Both the position numbers and the translations under genes were made by a program. A stretch of DNA of 64,000 nt from contig CAVQFB010000006.1 of assembly GCA_963711675.1 (NCBI GenBank), positions 470,342 through 534,341 on the forward strand, read 5' to 3'. The notes below the pieces were generated by a model, which saw only the letters and a list, made by a program, of their open reading frames with translations, did no database searches and was not told the DNA's origin. Of the stretch, positions 45,043-52,905 are shown in pieces. This DNA is from CAVQFB01 sp963711675. GTDB taxonomy: Bacteria; Acidobacteriota; Terriglobia; Terriglobales; Acidobacteriaceae. Each line of letters opens with the position of its first letter. The first letter of the stretch is position 1.

Positions 45043-45981
45043 TCAGCCGAGGGGATCGCCCTCTTGGGGACGATAGCCTTGAATGAATGCACCAACAGGC
45101 ATGCGCTTCTTGCCTTCGGGCTGGACTTCCAGAAGTTCGAGCGCAGTAGATTGGCCACAGCCGACCAGCAGGCGATCCGCAGCAGTGTGAATCACGCCAG
45201 GTGGGATGCTTTCGTTCGCGGTCCGCGCCGACCAGACCTGAAGATTCTTGCCACGAAACCTGGTGAAGGCGCCCGGCCACGGCTTGAAGGCGCGCATCCG
45301 GTTGGTGATCTCAGCGGAGGAGCGATGGAAGTCGATCAGGCCATCCTCCTTCTTCAGAACTGGAGCGAGAGTGGCTTGCGCGTGGTTCTGAGGCTGGGGG
45401 CGAAGTGATCCCTGTTGAAGACCGCGCAGAGTCTTGACCATGAGTTCGGCGCCGACGGCGGCGAGTCGAGGCGCGAGCGTTTCGGACGTGTCTTCGGATG
45501 CGATCGGCAGTTGCTCTTGCAGCAAAATGTCGCCGGTATCAAGGCCTGCCTCGATGCGCATGGTGGTTACCCCGGTTACGGTCTCGCCGTTGGCGATCGC
45601 CCATTGAATCGGAGCTGCGCCACGGTATTTCGGTAGCAGCGAGGCGTGCAGGTTCAGGTTGCCAAGCGGCGGGAGATCGATCATCCACTGGGGAATGATG
45701 CGGCCGTAGCCAACGACGATGATCGCGTCGGGATGAAGTGCCGACAAAAGGGCACGGAATTCTTCATTGTTCTTGATTCGGTCCGGTTGATCGATGGGTA
45801 GGCCGAGTTCGAGAGCTTTGTGCTTGACCGGCGAGGCCGTTAGTTCCATTCCGCGGCCACGAGGACGATCCGGCTGGGTGACCACCAGGCGAACTCGCGA
45901 TCCCGAATCGACCAGCTTCTGCAAGGTGGGGACAGCAAATCCGGGAGTACCGCAGAAGACGAGGTTGAGGGGATCAGCCAA
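45043..45981 (-). CDS. fmt: Methionyl-tRNA formyltransferase
   Basis: The 312-aa product starts with the rare codon TTG (45981), three bases past the def stop; the next sensible in-frame start would cut the Rossmann strand NLVFCGTPGFAVP. The formyl-transfer motif NLHASLLPKYRGAAPIQWAI and DTGDIL follow, with the C-terminal tRNA-binding domain. It formylates initiator methionyl-tRNA using 10-formyl-THF. It is located between def and rsmB in the same orientation and is probably co-transcribed with them. Confidence 0.92.
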   Translation of the reverse strand: MADPLNLVFCGTPGFAVPTLQKLVDSGSRVRLVVTQPDRPRGRGMELTASPVKHKALELGLPIDQPDRIKNNEEFRALLSALHPDAIIVVGYGRIIPQWMIDLPPLGNLNLHASLLPKYRGAAPIQWAIANGETVTGVTTMRIEAGLDTGDILLQEQLPIASEDTSETLAPRLAAVGAELMVKTLRGLQQGSLRPQPQNHAQATLAPVLKKEDGLIDFHRSSAEITNRMRAFKPWPGAFTRFRGKNLQVWSARTANESIPPGVIHTAADRLLVGCGQSTALELLEVQPEGKKRMPVGAFIQGYRPQEGDPLG

Positions 45982-45984
45982 TTC

Positions 45985-46494
45985 TTACCACTCGCCGGCT
46001 TTCATGAGCTTGCGGATTTTGCGCTTGATCATGTCGCGCTTGAGGCCGCTCAGGTGCTGGATATAGAGCTTACCGTTCAGGTGATCGGTCTCGTGCAGAA
46101 ATGCGCGAGCGAGGAGTTCTTCTCCGGTCTTCTCGTAGAACTTCCCGTTCACGTCCTGGGCGCGGATGGTGACCTTGCGAGCGCGTTTGAGTGGTTCCCT
46201 GAATTCCGGGATGCTGAGGCAACCTTCGTTTTGGGTGTGATGACCCTCGGTGTGAATGATTTCGGGATTGGCCAGGACGAGCTTCGCGTCGGGATCTTCT
46301 TTGAAGGTGACATCAATGACGGCGAGGCGCTTGGATATTCCGATCTGAGGCGCGGCCAGACCGACGCCGTGGGCCGCGTACATGGACTCGAACATGTCAT
46401 CGACGAGCTTTTTCAGAGCCTCGTCAAAAACGGTTATGGGCTCGGCCGGTTTCTCCAGCACGGGGTCGCCAAACTTAACGATGGGATAGATCAT
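45985..46494 (-). CDS. def: Peptide deformylase
   Basis: The 169-aa product has all three deformylase motifs: GVGLAAPQIG, EGCLSIP (metal-binding Cys) and HETDHLNGKLY (HExxH). It removes N-formyl groups from nascent proteins and uses Fe2+. The length is normal for a type 1 enzyme. It is the first gene of def-fmt-rsmB, three bases before fmt. Confidence 0.93.
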   Translation of the reverse strand: MIYPIVKFGDPVLEKPAEPITVFDEALKKLVDDMFESMYAAHGVGLAAPQIGISKRLAVIDVTFKEDPDAKLVLANPEIIHTEGHHTQNEGCLSIPEFREPLKRARKVTIRAQDVNGKFYEKTGEELLARAFLHETDHLNGKLYIQHLSGLKRDMIKRKIRKLMKAGEW

Positions 46495-46572
46495 TGATGA
46501 GTTTTGGTAATTTTAAAGCGGTCCTATGATAAATGAAGAGGCCTGCTCGTCGTGTGGTTGGGGTGTCACGAG

Positions 46573-46635
46573 AACTGCAGATTCCTCGCTCGCCCGCGCC
46601 GCGCGAGCGCGGTTGCGGGCGGGTCGGAATGACAA
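46573..46635 (-). repeat. GTCATTCCGAGC...GAGGAATCTGC family, copy
   Basis: AACTGCAGATTCCTCGCTCG through TCGGAATGACAA, with a CGCGAGCGCGG core. A near-identical copy follows at 46771-46833. Confidence 0.55.
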
Positions 46636-46644
46636 ATAGGTTGA

Positions 46645-46767
46645 GGGCTTGGCGCACGGCTGAAGCCATGCCATCCCGTTTAGAGCTCGGCGCAGCGCGT
46701 TCAGCGGCTAAAGCCGTCATCACTAAGAACAACGATTGCGGCACCGCTGAAGCGGTGCCCTGATACG
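46645..46767 (+). repeat. CTRAAG palindrome unit, uninterrupted copy
   Basis: It contains an imperfect GGCTGAAGCC palindrome, ATCCCGTTTAGAGCTCGG, the palindrome CGGCTAAAGCCG (46704-46715) and GGCACCGCTGAAGCGGTGCC (46740-46759). 46681-46767 is 85/87 identical to 48764-48850 beyond the intron, so this is the empty-site version of the split unit. Confidence 0.7.
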
Positions 46768-46770
46768 GAA

Positions 46771-46833
46771 AACTGCAGATTCCTCGCTCGCCCTCGCCGC
46801 GCGGGCGCGGTTGCGGGCGGCTCGGAATGACAA
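46771..46833 (-). repeat. GTCATTCCGAGC...GAGGAATCTGC family, second copy
   Basis: AACTGCAGATTCCTCGCTCG through CTCGGAATGACAA. It duplicates 46573-46635 with few changes. Confidence 0.55.
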
Positions 46834-46853
46834 GGCGTTAAGAGTGGCGTGGC

Positions 46854-46873
46854 GGCATGGCTGAAGCCATGCC
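46854..46873. repeat. Perfect palindrome just upstream of the intron
   Basis: GGCATGGCTGAAGCCATGCC is a perfect inverted repeat with 9-bp stems and a CTGAAG centre. The intron begins 10 bases after it. Confidence 0.65.
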
Positions 46874-47290
46874 CTCCCGGTTGTGTGCCGAACATGTTCG
46901 ACAGCTTGGGGGTGCAGGTCCCCTGTCCAGCCTGGTGGAGGTGAAGGGCTAGAGAAGCGCAAGGGCGTCGTCGCGAGGCGAGGTCTGAAAGAAGCGTGGA
47001 TCAAACGCGTGAGCCGATGAACAAGAACCGGATGATGAGGCCTACGGTGCAGGGCGAGCTGGCAACTGACAGTGAAGCCCGTGTCCACCAAAGAGCACTG
47101 GTGGTAAATCCGGCGGTTGTGCGCGGAAGGCGGTCGAATTTACTTCGGGAGACCCGCCGCATGTCACGGAATCGTGACTGAGGATGGAGTGATCCATCCT
47201 GACCGTGCAGCGGGAGTCAGCAGAGGGCATAGTAGGCCGCAAGGCCGAAGGCCCAAACAGCAAGGAGCGGCGAGTAGGACGCAGGACTCG

Positions 47291-48682
47291 ATGAACGACA
47301 AGCGGCAGAAGAACCAGCTACAGATGGTGCTGGCCTTTACTGGCGAGGGGAGGAGTGAAGCTCCGAAGGCTCGACGGGAAGGGACCGAATCGCTCACGGC
47401 GAACTGCGAAACCGAAAGCCCGGCTGGAACGGAGCAGTTGCTGGAAGAGGTCTGCGATAGGGAGAACCTGAAGCGGGCTTTACGACGAGTGAGGGCCAAC
47501 CAGGGAAGTCCGGGAATCGACGGCATGAAGGTCGGCGAGTTAGCGGGCTACCTGAAGCAGCACTGGCCAGTCATCCGGGAACAGTTGCTGAGCGGAACTT
47601 ACCAACCGCGACCGGTGAGGCGGGTAGAGATCGCCAAGCCGGACGGAGGAGTGCGCAAGCTGGGCATTCCGACGGTGCTGGATCGGTTCATCCAGCAGGC
47701 GTTGATGCAGGTTTTGCAAAGCAGGTGGGACCGGACGTTTTCCGAGCACAGTCACGGCTTTCGTCCGCAACGCTCCGCGCATCAGGCGGTGGCCAAGGCG
47801 CAGCAGTATATCGCCGAGGGCAACCGCTGGGTGGTGGATCTCGATCTGGAAAAGTTTTTCGATCGAGTCAACCACGACAAGCTGATGGCGGCGATCGCGC
47901 GGCGGGTGAGCGACAAGAGGATGCTCAAGCTGATACGAGCCATTCTGGAGTCGGGCGTGATGGAGAACGGGCTGGTGAGTCCGGTGGAGGAAGGAACTCC
48001 GCAAGGAGGGCCCTTGTCTCCGCTGCTGTCGAATCTCGTGCTCGACGAACTCGACCGCGAGTTGGAACGGCGTCAACACCGTTTCGTGCGCTACGCGGAT
48101 GATTGCAATATCTACGTGGCGAGTGAACGGGCGGGGAAGCGAGTCATGCAAAGCGTGACTAGTTTCATCTGGCGGCGACTCCAGCTCAAGGTGAACGAGG
48201 CGAAGAGCGCAGTGGCGAGACCGCAGGAGCGGAAGTTTCTGGGCTTTAGTTTCACCTACGGGACAGAACCAAAACGGCGCATTGCGCCCAAGGCTCTGCT
48301 GCGGTGTAAGCAAAGAGTACGGGAACTGACGCGACGGACACGGGGCATCAGTCTGCAACAGATGACGAAGGAACTCGCCCGCTACTTGCGTGGCTGGAAG
48401 AGTTACTTCGGCTACAGCCAGACGCCCTCGGTGTTGAGTGGTCTGGATCAGTGGATCCGGCGCAGGCTGCGATCCGTGATCTGGAAGCAGTGGAAGCGGC
48501 GCGGAGTGCGGGTTGCTCAGCTACGCCAACGGAACGTCGGAACTGCACTCGCGGCACAGACCGCCGGTAGTCCCCATGGACCTTGGCGCCTGGCGAACAG
48601 TCCCGCCTTGTCCATCGCCTTTCCGGCTGCTTACTTCGACGCGCTCGGTCTTCCGCGATTGCTAGATGTAGCTCCAGCTTAA
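47291..48682 (+). CDS. ltrA: Group II intron reverse transcriptase/maturase
   Basis: The 463-aa product has the RT fingers and palm (GSPGIDGMKVGEL; SHGFRPQRSAHQA; DLDLEKFFDRVNHD; GTPQGGPLSPLLSNLVLDELD) with active-site Tyr268-A-Asp-Asp271 (RYADDCNIYV), and the maturase X domain including YLRGWKSYFGYSQTPSVLSGLDQWIRRRLRSVIWKQWKR. No HNH endonuclease domain is seen at the C-terminus, so homing would be by hybrid or replication-linked routes. It promotes splicing and retromobility of the surrounding intron. The ATG at 47291 is chosen at MNDKRQKNQLQ; the open frame upstream belongs to intron domains I-III. Confidence 0.92.
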   Translation: MNDKRQKNQLQMVLAFTGEGRSEAPKARREGTESLTANCETESPAGTEQLLEEVCDRENLKRALRRVRANQGSPGIDGMKVGELAGYLKQHWPVIREQLLSGTYQPRPVRRVEIAKPDGGVRKLGIPTVLDRFIQQALMQVLQSRWDRTFSEHSHGFRPQRSAHQAVAKAQQYIAEGNRWVVDLDLEKFFDRVNHDKLMAAIARRVSDKRMLKLIRAILESGVMENGLVSPVEEGTPQGGPLSPLLSNLVLDELDRELERRQHRFVRYADDCNIYVASERAGKRVMQSVTSFIWRRLQLKVNEAKSAVARPQERKFLGFSFTYGTEPKRRIAPKALLRCKQRVRELTRRTRGISLQQMTKELARYLRGWKSYFGYSQTPSVLSGLDQWIRRRLRSVIWKQWKRRGVRVAQLRQRNVGTALAAQTAGSPHGPWRLANSPALSIAFPAAYFDALGLPRLLDVAPA

Positions 48683-48691
48683 CCGAACTGA

Positions 48692-48724
48692 ACCGCCGTA
48701 TGCGGACCCGCATGTACGGTGGTG
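48692..48724 (+). ncRNA. Group II intron domain V
   Basis: ACCGCCGTATGCGGACCCGC continues ATGTACGGTGGT. The CGTATGCG...CGCATGTACGG pattern is the catalytic domain V of bacterial group II introns, here with a GACC tetraloop. Confidence 0.7.
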
Positions 48725-48763
48725 TGGCAGGGGAGGAGAGGTGACTCTCCCCCCTATGCCGAT

Positions 48764-48850
48764 TAGAGCTCGGCGCAGCGCGTTCAGCGGCTAAAGCCGT
48801 CATCACTAAGAACAACGACTGCAGCACCGCTGAAGCGGTGCCCTGATACG
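48764..48850 (+). repeat. CTRAAG palindrome unit, part 2 after the intron
   Basis: TAGAGCTCGGCGCAGCGCGT onward, with CGGCTAAAGCCG (48788-48799) and GCACCGCTGAAGCGGTGC (48824-48841), matches 46681-46767 with two mismatches in 87 bases. Confidence 0.7.
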
Positions 48851-48876
48851 AACCTTGAAAATTTCTGCAGCCTGTA

Positions 48877-48941
48877 AGTCGTGCGCTAGCGCACGACTCG
48901 CCGAGCTGCGCTCGGCCTGGACGGGCGAGGGCGCCCGTCCC
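48877..48941. repeat. Three adjacent hairpins
   Basis: A perfect 22-bp palindrome (48877-48898, AGTCGTGCGCT/AGCGCACGACT) is followed by CGAGC-TGC-GCTCG and then GGACGGGCG-AGGG-CGCCCGTCC. The arrangement resembles a composite palindromic repeat unit. Confidence 0.6.
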
Positions 48942-49007
48942 CACATGAGCAATCTGGCTCTATAGAGGCTATTCGACTTTCAGCAACGGACAGAGTCGAG
49001 TAAAAAC

Positions 49008-49036
49008 AGGTCCTTCGCTGCGCTCAGGATGACAAA
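49008..49036 (-). repeat. GTCATCCTGAGC-family fragment
   Basis: CAGGTCCTTCGCTGCGCTCA followed by GGATGACAA is the truncated family member also present at 36601-36630 and 41144-41172. Confidence 0.5.
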
Positions 49037-49041
49037 TTTAT

Positions 49042-49078
49042 ATTCGCGTCTTTACTGTACACTGCAAAAGACGCGAAT
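49042..49078 (-). terminator. Stem-loop downstream of aroC
   Basis: ATTCGCGTCTTT (49042-49053) and AAAGACGCGAAT (49067-49078) pair perfectly over 12 bp around a 13-base loop, starting 21 bases past the aroC stop on the minus strand. The following bases are A/T-rich but not a T-run. Confidence 0.4.
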
Positions 49079-49099
49079 GTGTGGGACACCCGTCCCACC

Positions 49100-50275
49100 T
49101 CAGTAGTTCTTCAATTGCTCCAGATAGCCCTGGAAATTGCGCAGGGTCTCGGTCATCGAGTCGCCGCCGAACTTGTCGAGCGCGCAGCGGGCAAGCGTGA
49201 GCGCAACCATGGCTTCACCCGCGACGCCTGCCGCCGGAACCACGCAGACGTCTGAGCGTTCGTAAGCCGCCGAAACCGGTTCCCGCGTTTCAAAATCGAC
49301 CGACTTCAACGGACGGCGGAGAGTGGAGATTGGCTTCAGGTATCCGCGAACGCGGATGTCCTCGCCATTGGAAACTCCGCCTTCGATCCCGCCCGCGTTG
49401 TTGTGAGCCCGGGTGAAGCCGGCGAAATTGCCGTTGGTCTTGTAACCGATTTCGTCGTGGACGGCGGATCCGGGAGCGGTAGCTGCGGCGATGCCCGATC
49501 CGATTTCGACAGCCTTCACGGCCTGCAGAGACATGATCGCGCCTGCGAGCAAAGTGTCGAGGCGCTCGTCCCACTGCACATAAGTGCCGAGGCCCGGAGG
49601 GACATTGTGGGCGACGACTTCGAAGACTCCGCCGACGGAGTCACCGGTCTTCAGAACCTTGTCGACCTCTGCTTTCATTTGTTGTTCGACGTCCGGGTTG
49701 GCGCAATTCAGCAGGACTTCCGGGCGGTCAGTCGAGGCACGGATCTGTTCCCACGAGACTTCTGCATCACCGATGCCCGCCTGGCCGACCGCGACCACAT
49801 GGCTGAGAACTTCGATGCCAAGCGCCTTGAGGAAGAGCTTGGTCAAAGCTCCGATGGCGACCCGGGCTGCCGATTCGCGGGCAGACGCGCGCTCGAGAAC
49901 ATAACGCGCTTCGGGAAAGTTGTACTTCAGCGCGCCCGCCAGATCGGCATGGCCGGGGCGGGGCGAGGCTACGCGCTTGTGTTTGGCTGGATCACCGGCG
50001 GGCACGGGGAGCGCTTCCTGCCAGTTCTTCCAATCTTTGTTTTCCAACAAGATAGAAATCGGCGAGCCGATGGTGCGTCCATGTCGAACGCCCGAGAGAA
50101 TATGCGCCGTATCACGCTCGATCTTCATGCGGCCGCCGCGGCCATAGCCTTGCTGGCGTCGCCAGAGCTCGTGATCGAGGAAGGTCTGGTCGACTTCGAG
50201 GCTGGCGGGCATGCCGGAAAGGAAGGCCACGAGCCCTTCTCCGTGAGATTCTCCGGAGGTGAAGTAACGCAGCAT
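49100..50275 (-). CDS. aroC: Chorismate synthase
   Basis: The 391-aa product starts at MLRYFTSGESHGEGL, the family opening, at 50275; extra upstream residues are non-homologous. It has SGVRHGRTIGSPISI, SPRPGHADLAGALKY, RASARESAARVA and NGEDIRVRGYLKP motifs for binding reduced FMN and EPSP. It makes chorismate from 5-enolpyruvylshikimate-3-phosphate as the last shikimate step. It is monofunctional and stands alone, convergent with repeats on one side and divergent from the response regulator on the other. Confidence 0.93.
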   Translation of the reverse strand: MLRYFTSGESHGEGLVAFLSGMPASLEVDQTFLDHELWRRQQGYGRGGRMKIERDTAHILSGVRHGRTIGSPISILLENKDWKNWQEALPVPAGDPAKHKRVASPRPGHADLAGALKYNFPEARYVLERASARESAARVAIGALTKLFLKALGIEVLSHVVAVGQAGIGDAEVSWEQIRASTDRPEVLLNCANPDVEQQMKAEVDKVLKTGDSVGGVFEVVAHNVPPGLGTYVQWDERLDTLLAGAIMSLQAVKAVEIGSGIAAATAPGSAVHDEIGYKTNGNFAGFTRAHNNAGGIEGGVSNGEDIRVRGYLKPISTLRRPLKSVDFETREPVSAAYERSDVCVVPAAGVAGEAMVALTLARCALDKFGGDSMTETLRNFQGYLEQLKNY

Positions 50276-50476
50276 GGAAGTTTGGATTGTATCCGATGCG
50301 GCGAAAGAGTTGTGTTTTGACCCCGGGTTAGGGTCGTTTTGTGGCCGTTTGCTATGGTCAGCCGGGGGCATAACCTGTACAATTACGCGTTATCTCAGGG
50401 TGTTCCCCACCCACCGCGCCCTAACTGCTGCTGAAGTGCTGCTTCTGCGATCCTCTCTGGCCAACATGGAGGTTCT

Positions 50477-51184
50477 GTGTCTTTCGAGGGGGAGATTTCT
50501 GCCAAGCCAGGCCTGGGCACAGGTCGAATCCGCTGTGTGGTCGTCGATGACCATGCGTTGCTGCGCTACGGCGTGCGCAGGTTGTTGGAAGATCAGCCGG
50601 ATTTCGAGGTCGTCGGCGAGGCTGGCGATGGAACGGAAGCACTGAAGATGGCGCTGCAGCGCAAGCCTGACCTTGTCTTGATGGATATTGGCATGCCTGG
50701 GCCCTCCTCTTTTGAGACGGCACGCCTCATCCAGAAGGGATGTCCGGAAACGAAGATTGTGTTTCTCACCATGCATGAAGATGAGGAGTACGTTTACCAG
50801 GCTTTGCGGTCAGGAGCGGCAGGATACCTTCTGAAGGACACACAGGCAGACAAGCTGGTAAGCGCCCTCAGGGAAGTGCGGGGTGGGGGGAAGTGCGTGA
50901 GTCCGGAACTACTGGGAAAGCTCGTGCAGGATGTGCGTGCGCGCGGGCAAAACAACCGGCTGCGAGCGAGCAGCTCGATGCTTACTCCTCGGGAGCGTGA
51001 AGTGATGCGACTGCTGGCTGAGGGGAACACGGTGCGCAGAATTGCGGAGATGCTCAGGGTGAGCATCAAGACCATCGAAGCGCACAAGTTCAACCTGATG
51101 CGGAAGCTCGATATTCACAACAAGGCGCAGCTGGTTACGGTAGCGATCCAGAAGAAGATCTTGAAGATGCCTTTGCCGGTGTAG
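50477..51184 (+). CDS. NarL/FixJ-type response regulator
   Basis: A GTG at 50477 follows GGAGG. The 235-aa product has a receiver domain (VVVDDHALLRYGV, phosphoacceptor Asp70 in LVLMDIGMPG, YLLKDT) and a C-terminal LuxR helix-turn-helix (LTPREREVMRLLAEGNTVRRIAEMLRVSIKTIEAHKFNLMRKLDI). Length and layout are standard. It would bind DNA on phosphorylation by a histidine kinase that is not encoded nearby. It is divergent from aroC. Confidence 0.92.
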   Translation: MSFEGEISAKPGLGTGRIRCVVVDDHALLRYGVRRLLEDQPDFEVVGEAGDGTEALKMALQRKPDLVLMDIGMPGPSSFETARLIQKGCPETKIVFLTMHEDEEYVYQALRSGAAGYLLKDTQADKLVSALREVRGGGKCVSPELLGKLVQDVRARGQNNRLRASSSMLTPREREVMRLLAEGNTVRRIAEMLRVSIKTIEAHKFNLMRKLDIHNKAQLVTVAIQKKILKMPLPV

Positions 51185-51223
51185 GGCGCGCGGGCAGAAT
51201 CCCAACAATTGCCTGAGATTGAG

Positions 51224-51931
51224 TCAGGACGCTTTGGCTGCCAACACCGCGTCGGCGAGCGAGGCCAGGTCCCGGACTTCCAAGTCGGGCGTACCTGCTA
51301 CCTGCTTTACGGCTCCGACACCGGGCCGGCGAGACGGACGATTGACCCAGACAGTCGCCATCCCCAGGAACTTGGCCGGAATCACATCATGAAAGATGCT
51401 TTGCCCGACGTGAAGTATGCGATCGGGAGGCAATCCTATCCTTTGCAGAGCAATCCGAAAATTGTTCAGTGAAGGTTTGTAGCTGCGCGCCTGCTGCGCG
51501 GTGACCACCTGATCGAACTGGACTTCGAGCTTGGGCCTGGTCGTCGCGAAAAGGTCGTCATCGATGTTGGAGATAATCGAAAGCCGGTAGCGGGATTGAA
51601 GCTGCTTGAGCGCGGAGGCCGTATCGGGGAAAGGCATCCAGTGGGCGACGGAATCCGCGAGGGAGCGGACTTCCGAGGGGGAGGGGGTGAAGCCAAGCCG
51701 CTCGCCGAAGCCTTTGACTACCTGGCTCAAGACTTCCCGATAGGTTCGGAACGATTCTGTTTCAGCGGAGGCTTCCAGTTCGCCGTAAAGTTCGAGGACG
51801 GCGGAGTCGCTAATGGACTGGTTGTGGGAGTTGAGAATCGGTCGCAGGGCGGAGAAGATGCCGGTCTCCCAGTCGACGAGAGTACCGTAGCAGTCGAAGG
51901 TGATGGCCTGGAAGCGGGTGAAGTCGAGCAT
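51224..51931 (-). CDS. HAD-superfamily hydrolase (haloacid dehalogenase type II-like)
   Basis: The 235-aa product from the ATG at 51931 has HAD motif I FDCYGTLVDWE (Asp nucleophile), motif II SNID, motif III Lys in RSYKPSLNNFRIAL and motif IV HVGQSIFHDVIPA, with a cap domain between. DCYGTLVDWE is typical of type II haloacid dehalogenases, which act on 2-haloalkanoates, but many such proteins are phosphatases. It may be from a longer start at 52030, but residues before MLDFT are not family-like. No pathway context. Confidence 0.82.
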   Translation of the reverse strand: MLDFTRFQAITFDCYGTLVDWETGIFSALRPILNSHNQSISDSAVLELYGELEASAETESFRTYREVLSQVVKGFGERLGFTPSPSEVRSLADSVAHWMPFPDTASALKQLQSRYRLSIISNIDDDLFATTRPKLEVQFDQVVTAQQARSYKPSLNNFRIALQRIGLPPDRILHVGQSIFHDVIPAKFLGMATVWVNRPSRRPGVGAVKQVAGTPDLEVRDLASLADAVLAAKAS

Positions 51932-52058
51932 CGAAAGCAGTCTCCGCGAGCGCGATCGAGTGGGATTGCGTACCGAGTCGTTCAGATTTCTTAGGCAAAG
52001 AGGACGCCCCCGGAACAATTCCGAGGGCATCCACTCTTCGAGTGCAAGGTGCCGGGAA

Positions 52059-52772
52059 CTACCGCCGGATTTCGAGAGGCGCTTCGAGTTTAAAGCTCAG
52101 TGCAGACTCTGCGGGGATAGTAACGTCAGCTTTGCCTGTGTAAGCCGCACCCGCAGTCCCGGCGCCGCCGCCCGCCAACGCCCCAATGACAGCGCCTTTG
52201 CCACCGCCGGCGAGGCCGCCGATCAAGGCACCCAGACCTGCACCGCCGCCGGCTAGGACCGCGGTCCGCTTGCCTTTGCCTTTCTGACTTTGCTCGACGG
52301 AAGAAGTCTGAACGGAATGCTGTTTACCTTCCACTGTAATGGAGTCGAGACGCAGTTGAAGCAGAGATGCTCCCTTGAATTTCCCGGCCGATTGGGCGGT
52401 GACGACGGTGCCCGATGCTTCGGCACCAGAAGGAATCACAGTTTTGCCGTCGACCTCGACAGGGGCGGCGAGAGTTGCAGTGAATGTCTGCCCGGACTGG
52501 CTGATCTTCGAGCCGACAGCCTGACCGAGACGAACGGTCAGAACTGTGCCGGCGGGAACCACGATCGGCTTAGGCGGTTCGGGCTTCTTGGTTTCAGCCG
52601 GGGCCATCGCGGGTGCGGTGGCAGCTGGGGCTGTGCTGGCCGGTGCGGCGTTCTGTGCAGCGGTCTGATCGGTATTTGTGGCTGGCGCCGCCGACTCATC
52701 GGCTTTCTTCGCGCAGCCAAGACTCATCGCTAAAAATAGGCCCAGGGTAAGTAACACAACGCGTGACCGCAT
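52059..52772 (-). CDS. Glycine-zipper lipoprotein
   Basis: The 237-aa product has a lipoprotein signal (LLTLGLFLAMSLGCAKK, acylated Cys), an Ala/Pro/Thr-rich linker, a beta-rich region (VVPAGTVLTVRLGQAVGSKISQSGQTFTATL) and a glycine-zipper membrane-like segment (AVLAGGGAGLGALIGGLAGGGKGAVIGALAGGGAGTAGAAYTGK). This resembles outer-membrane-associated TraB/SmpA-like or VirB10-like glycine zipper proteins. The function is unknown; it is probably a periplasmic or outer-membrane lipoprotein. Confidence 0.7.
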   Translation of the reverse strand: MRSRVVLLTLGLFLAMSLGCAKKADESAAPATNTDQTAAQNAAPASTAPAATAPAMAPAETKKPEPPKPIVVPAGTVLTVRLGQAVGSKISQSGQTFTATLAAPVEVDGKTVIPSGAEASGTVVTAQSAGKFKGASLLQLRLDSITVEGKQHSVQTSSVEQSQKGKGKRTAVLAGGGAGLGALIGGLAGGGKGAVIGALAGGGAGTAGAAYTGKADVTIPAESALSFKLEAPLEIRR

Positions 52773-52905
52773 AATCGCCTCCAGGTGTTAGGGATTGGGC
52801 ATTGAAGTGGTCGACAAAACTCTAATGGAAGTGGCGACGGTAAGCAAACGCCGGGATGCTGGCCGAGGGGCGGCGCTCTCGTAGATCTGCGCTTTTTCCG
52901 AGGCG

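Larger units (their letters stand above)
46495..46882. other. Repeat mosaic between def and the group II intron
   Basis: This region has no gene. It is built of two copies of a GTCATTCCGAGC/GAGGAATCTGC repeat (46573-46635, 46771-46833) alternating with the CTRAAG-palindrome unit (46645-46767) and the start of a second such unit (46848-46882), where the intron inserts. Confidence 0.6.
46883..48763 (+). mobile_element. Group II intron with reverse transcriptase
   Basis: The element starts GTGTG (46883-46887), the group II 5' consensus, and ends ...GAT (48762-48763 AT). Boundaries follow from comparison with the uninterrupted repeat copy: CCCGGTT joined to TAGAGCTCGG reconstitutes the empty-site sequence CCCGTTTAGAGCTCGG apart from one base. 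Domain V (48692-48724, ATGCG-GACC-CGCAT hairpin in ACCGCC...GGTGGT) and a domain VI stem-loop (about 48731-48754) lie after the intron-encoded protein. Insertion right after a terminator-like palindrome resembles class C introns. Confidence 0.85.
48851..49099. other. Palindrome cluster and repeat fragment before aroC
   Basis: No gene. It contains three consecutive hairpins (48877-48941), a GTCATCCTGAGC fragment (49008-49036) and a long stem-loop (49042-49078). Confidence 0.5.

Noticed and set aside
48701..48763. Intrinsic terminator after the intron-encoded protein
   Set aside because: The hairpins correspond to intron domains V and VI.
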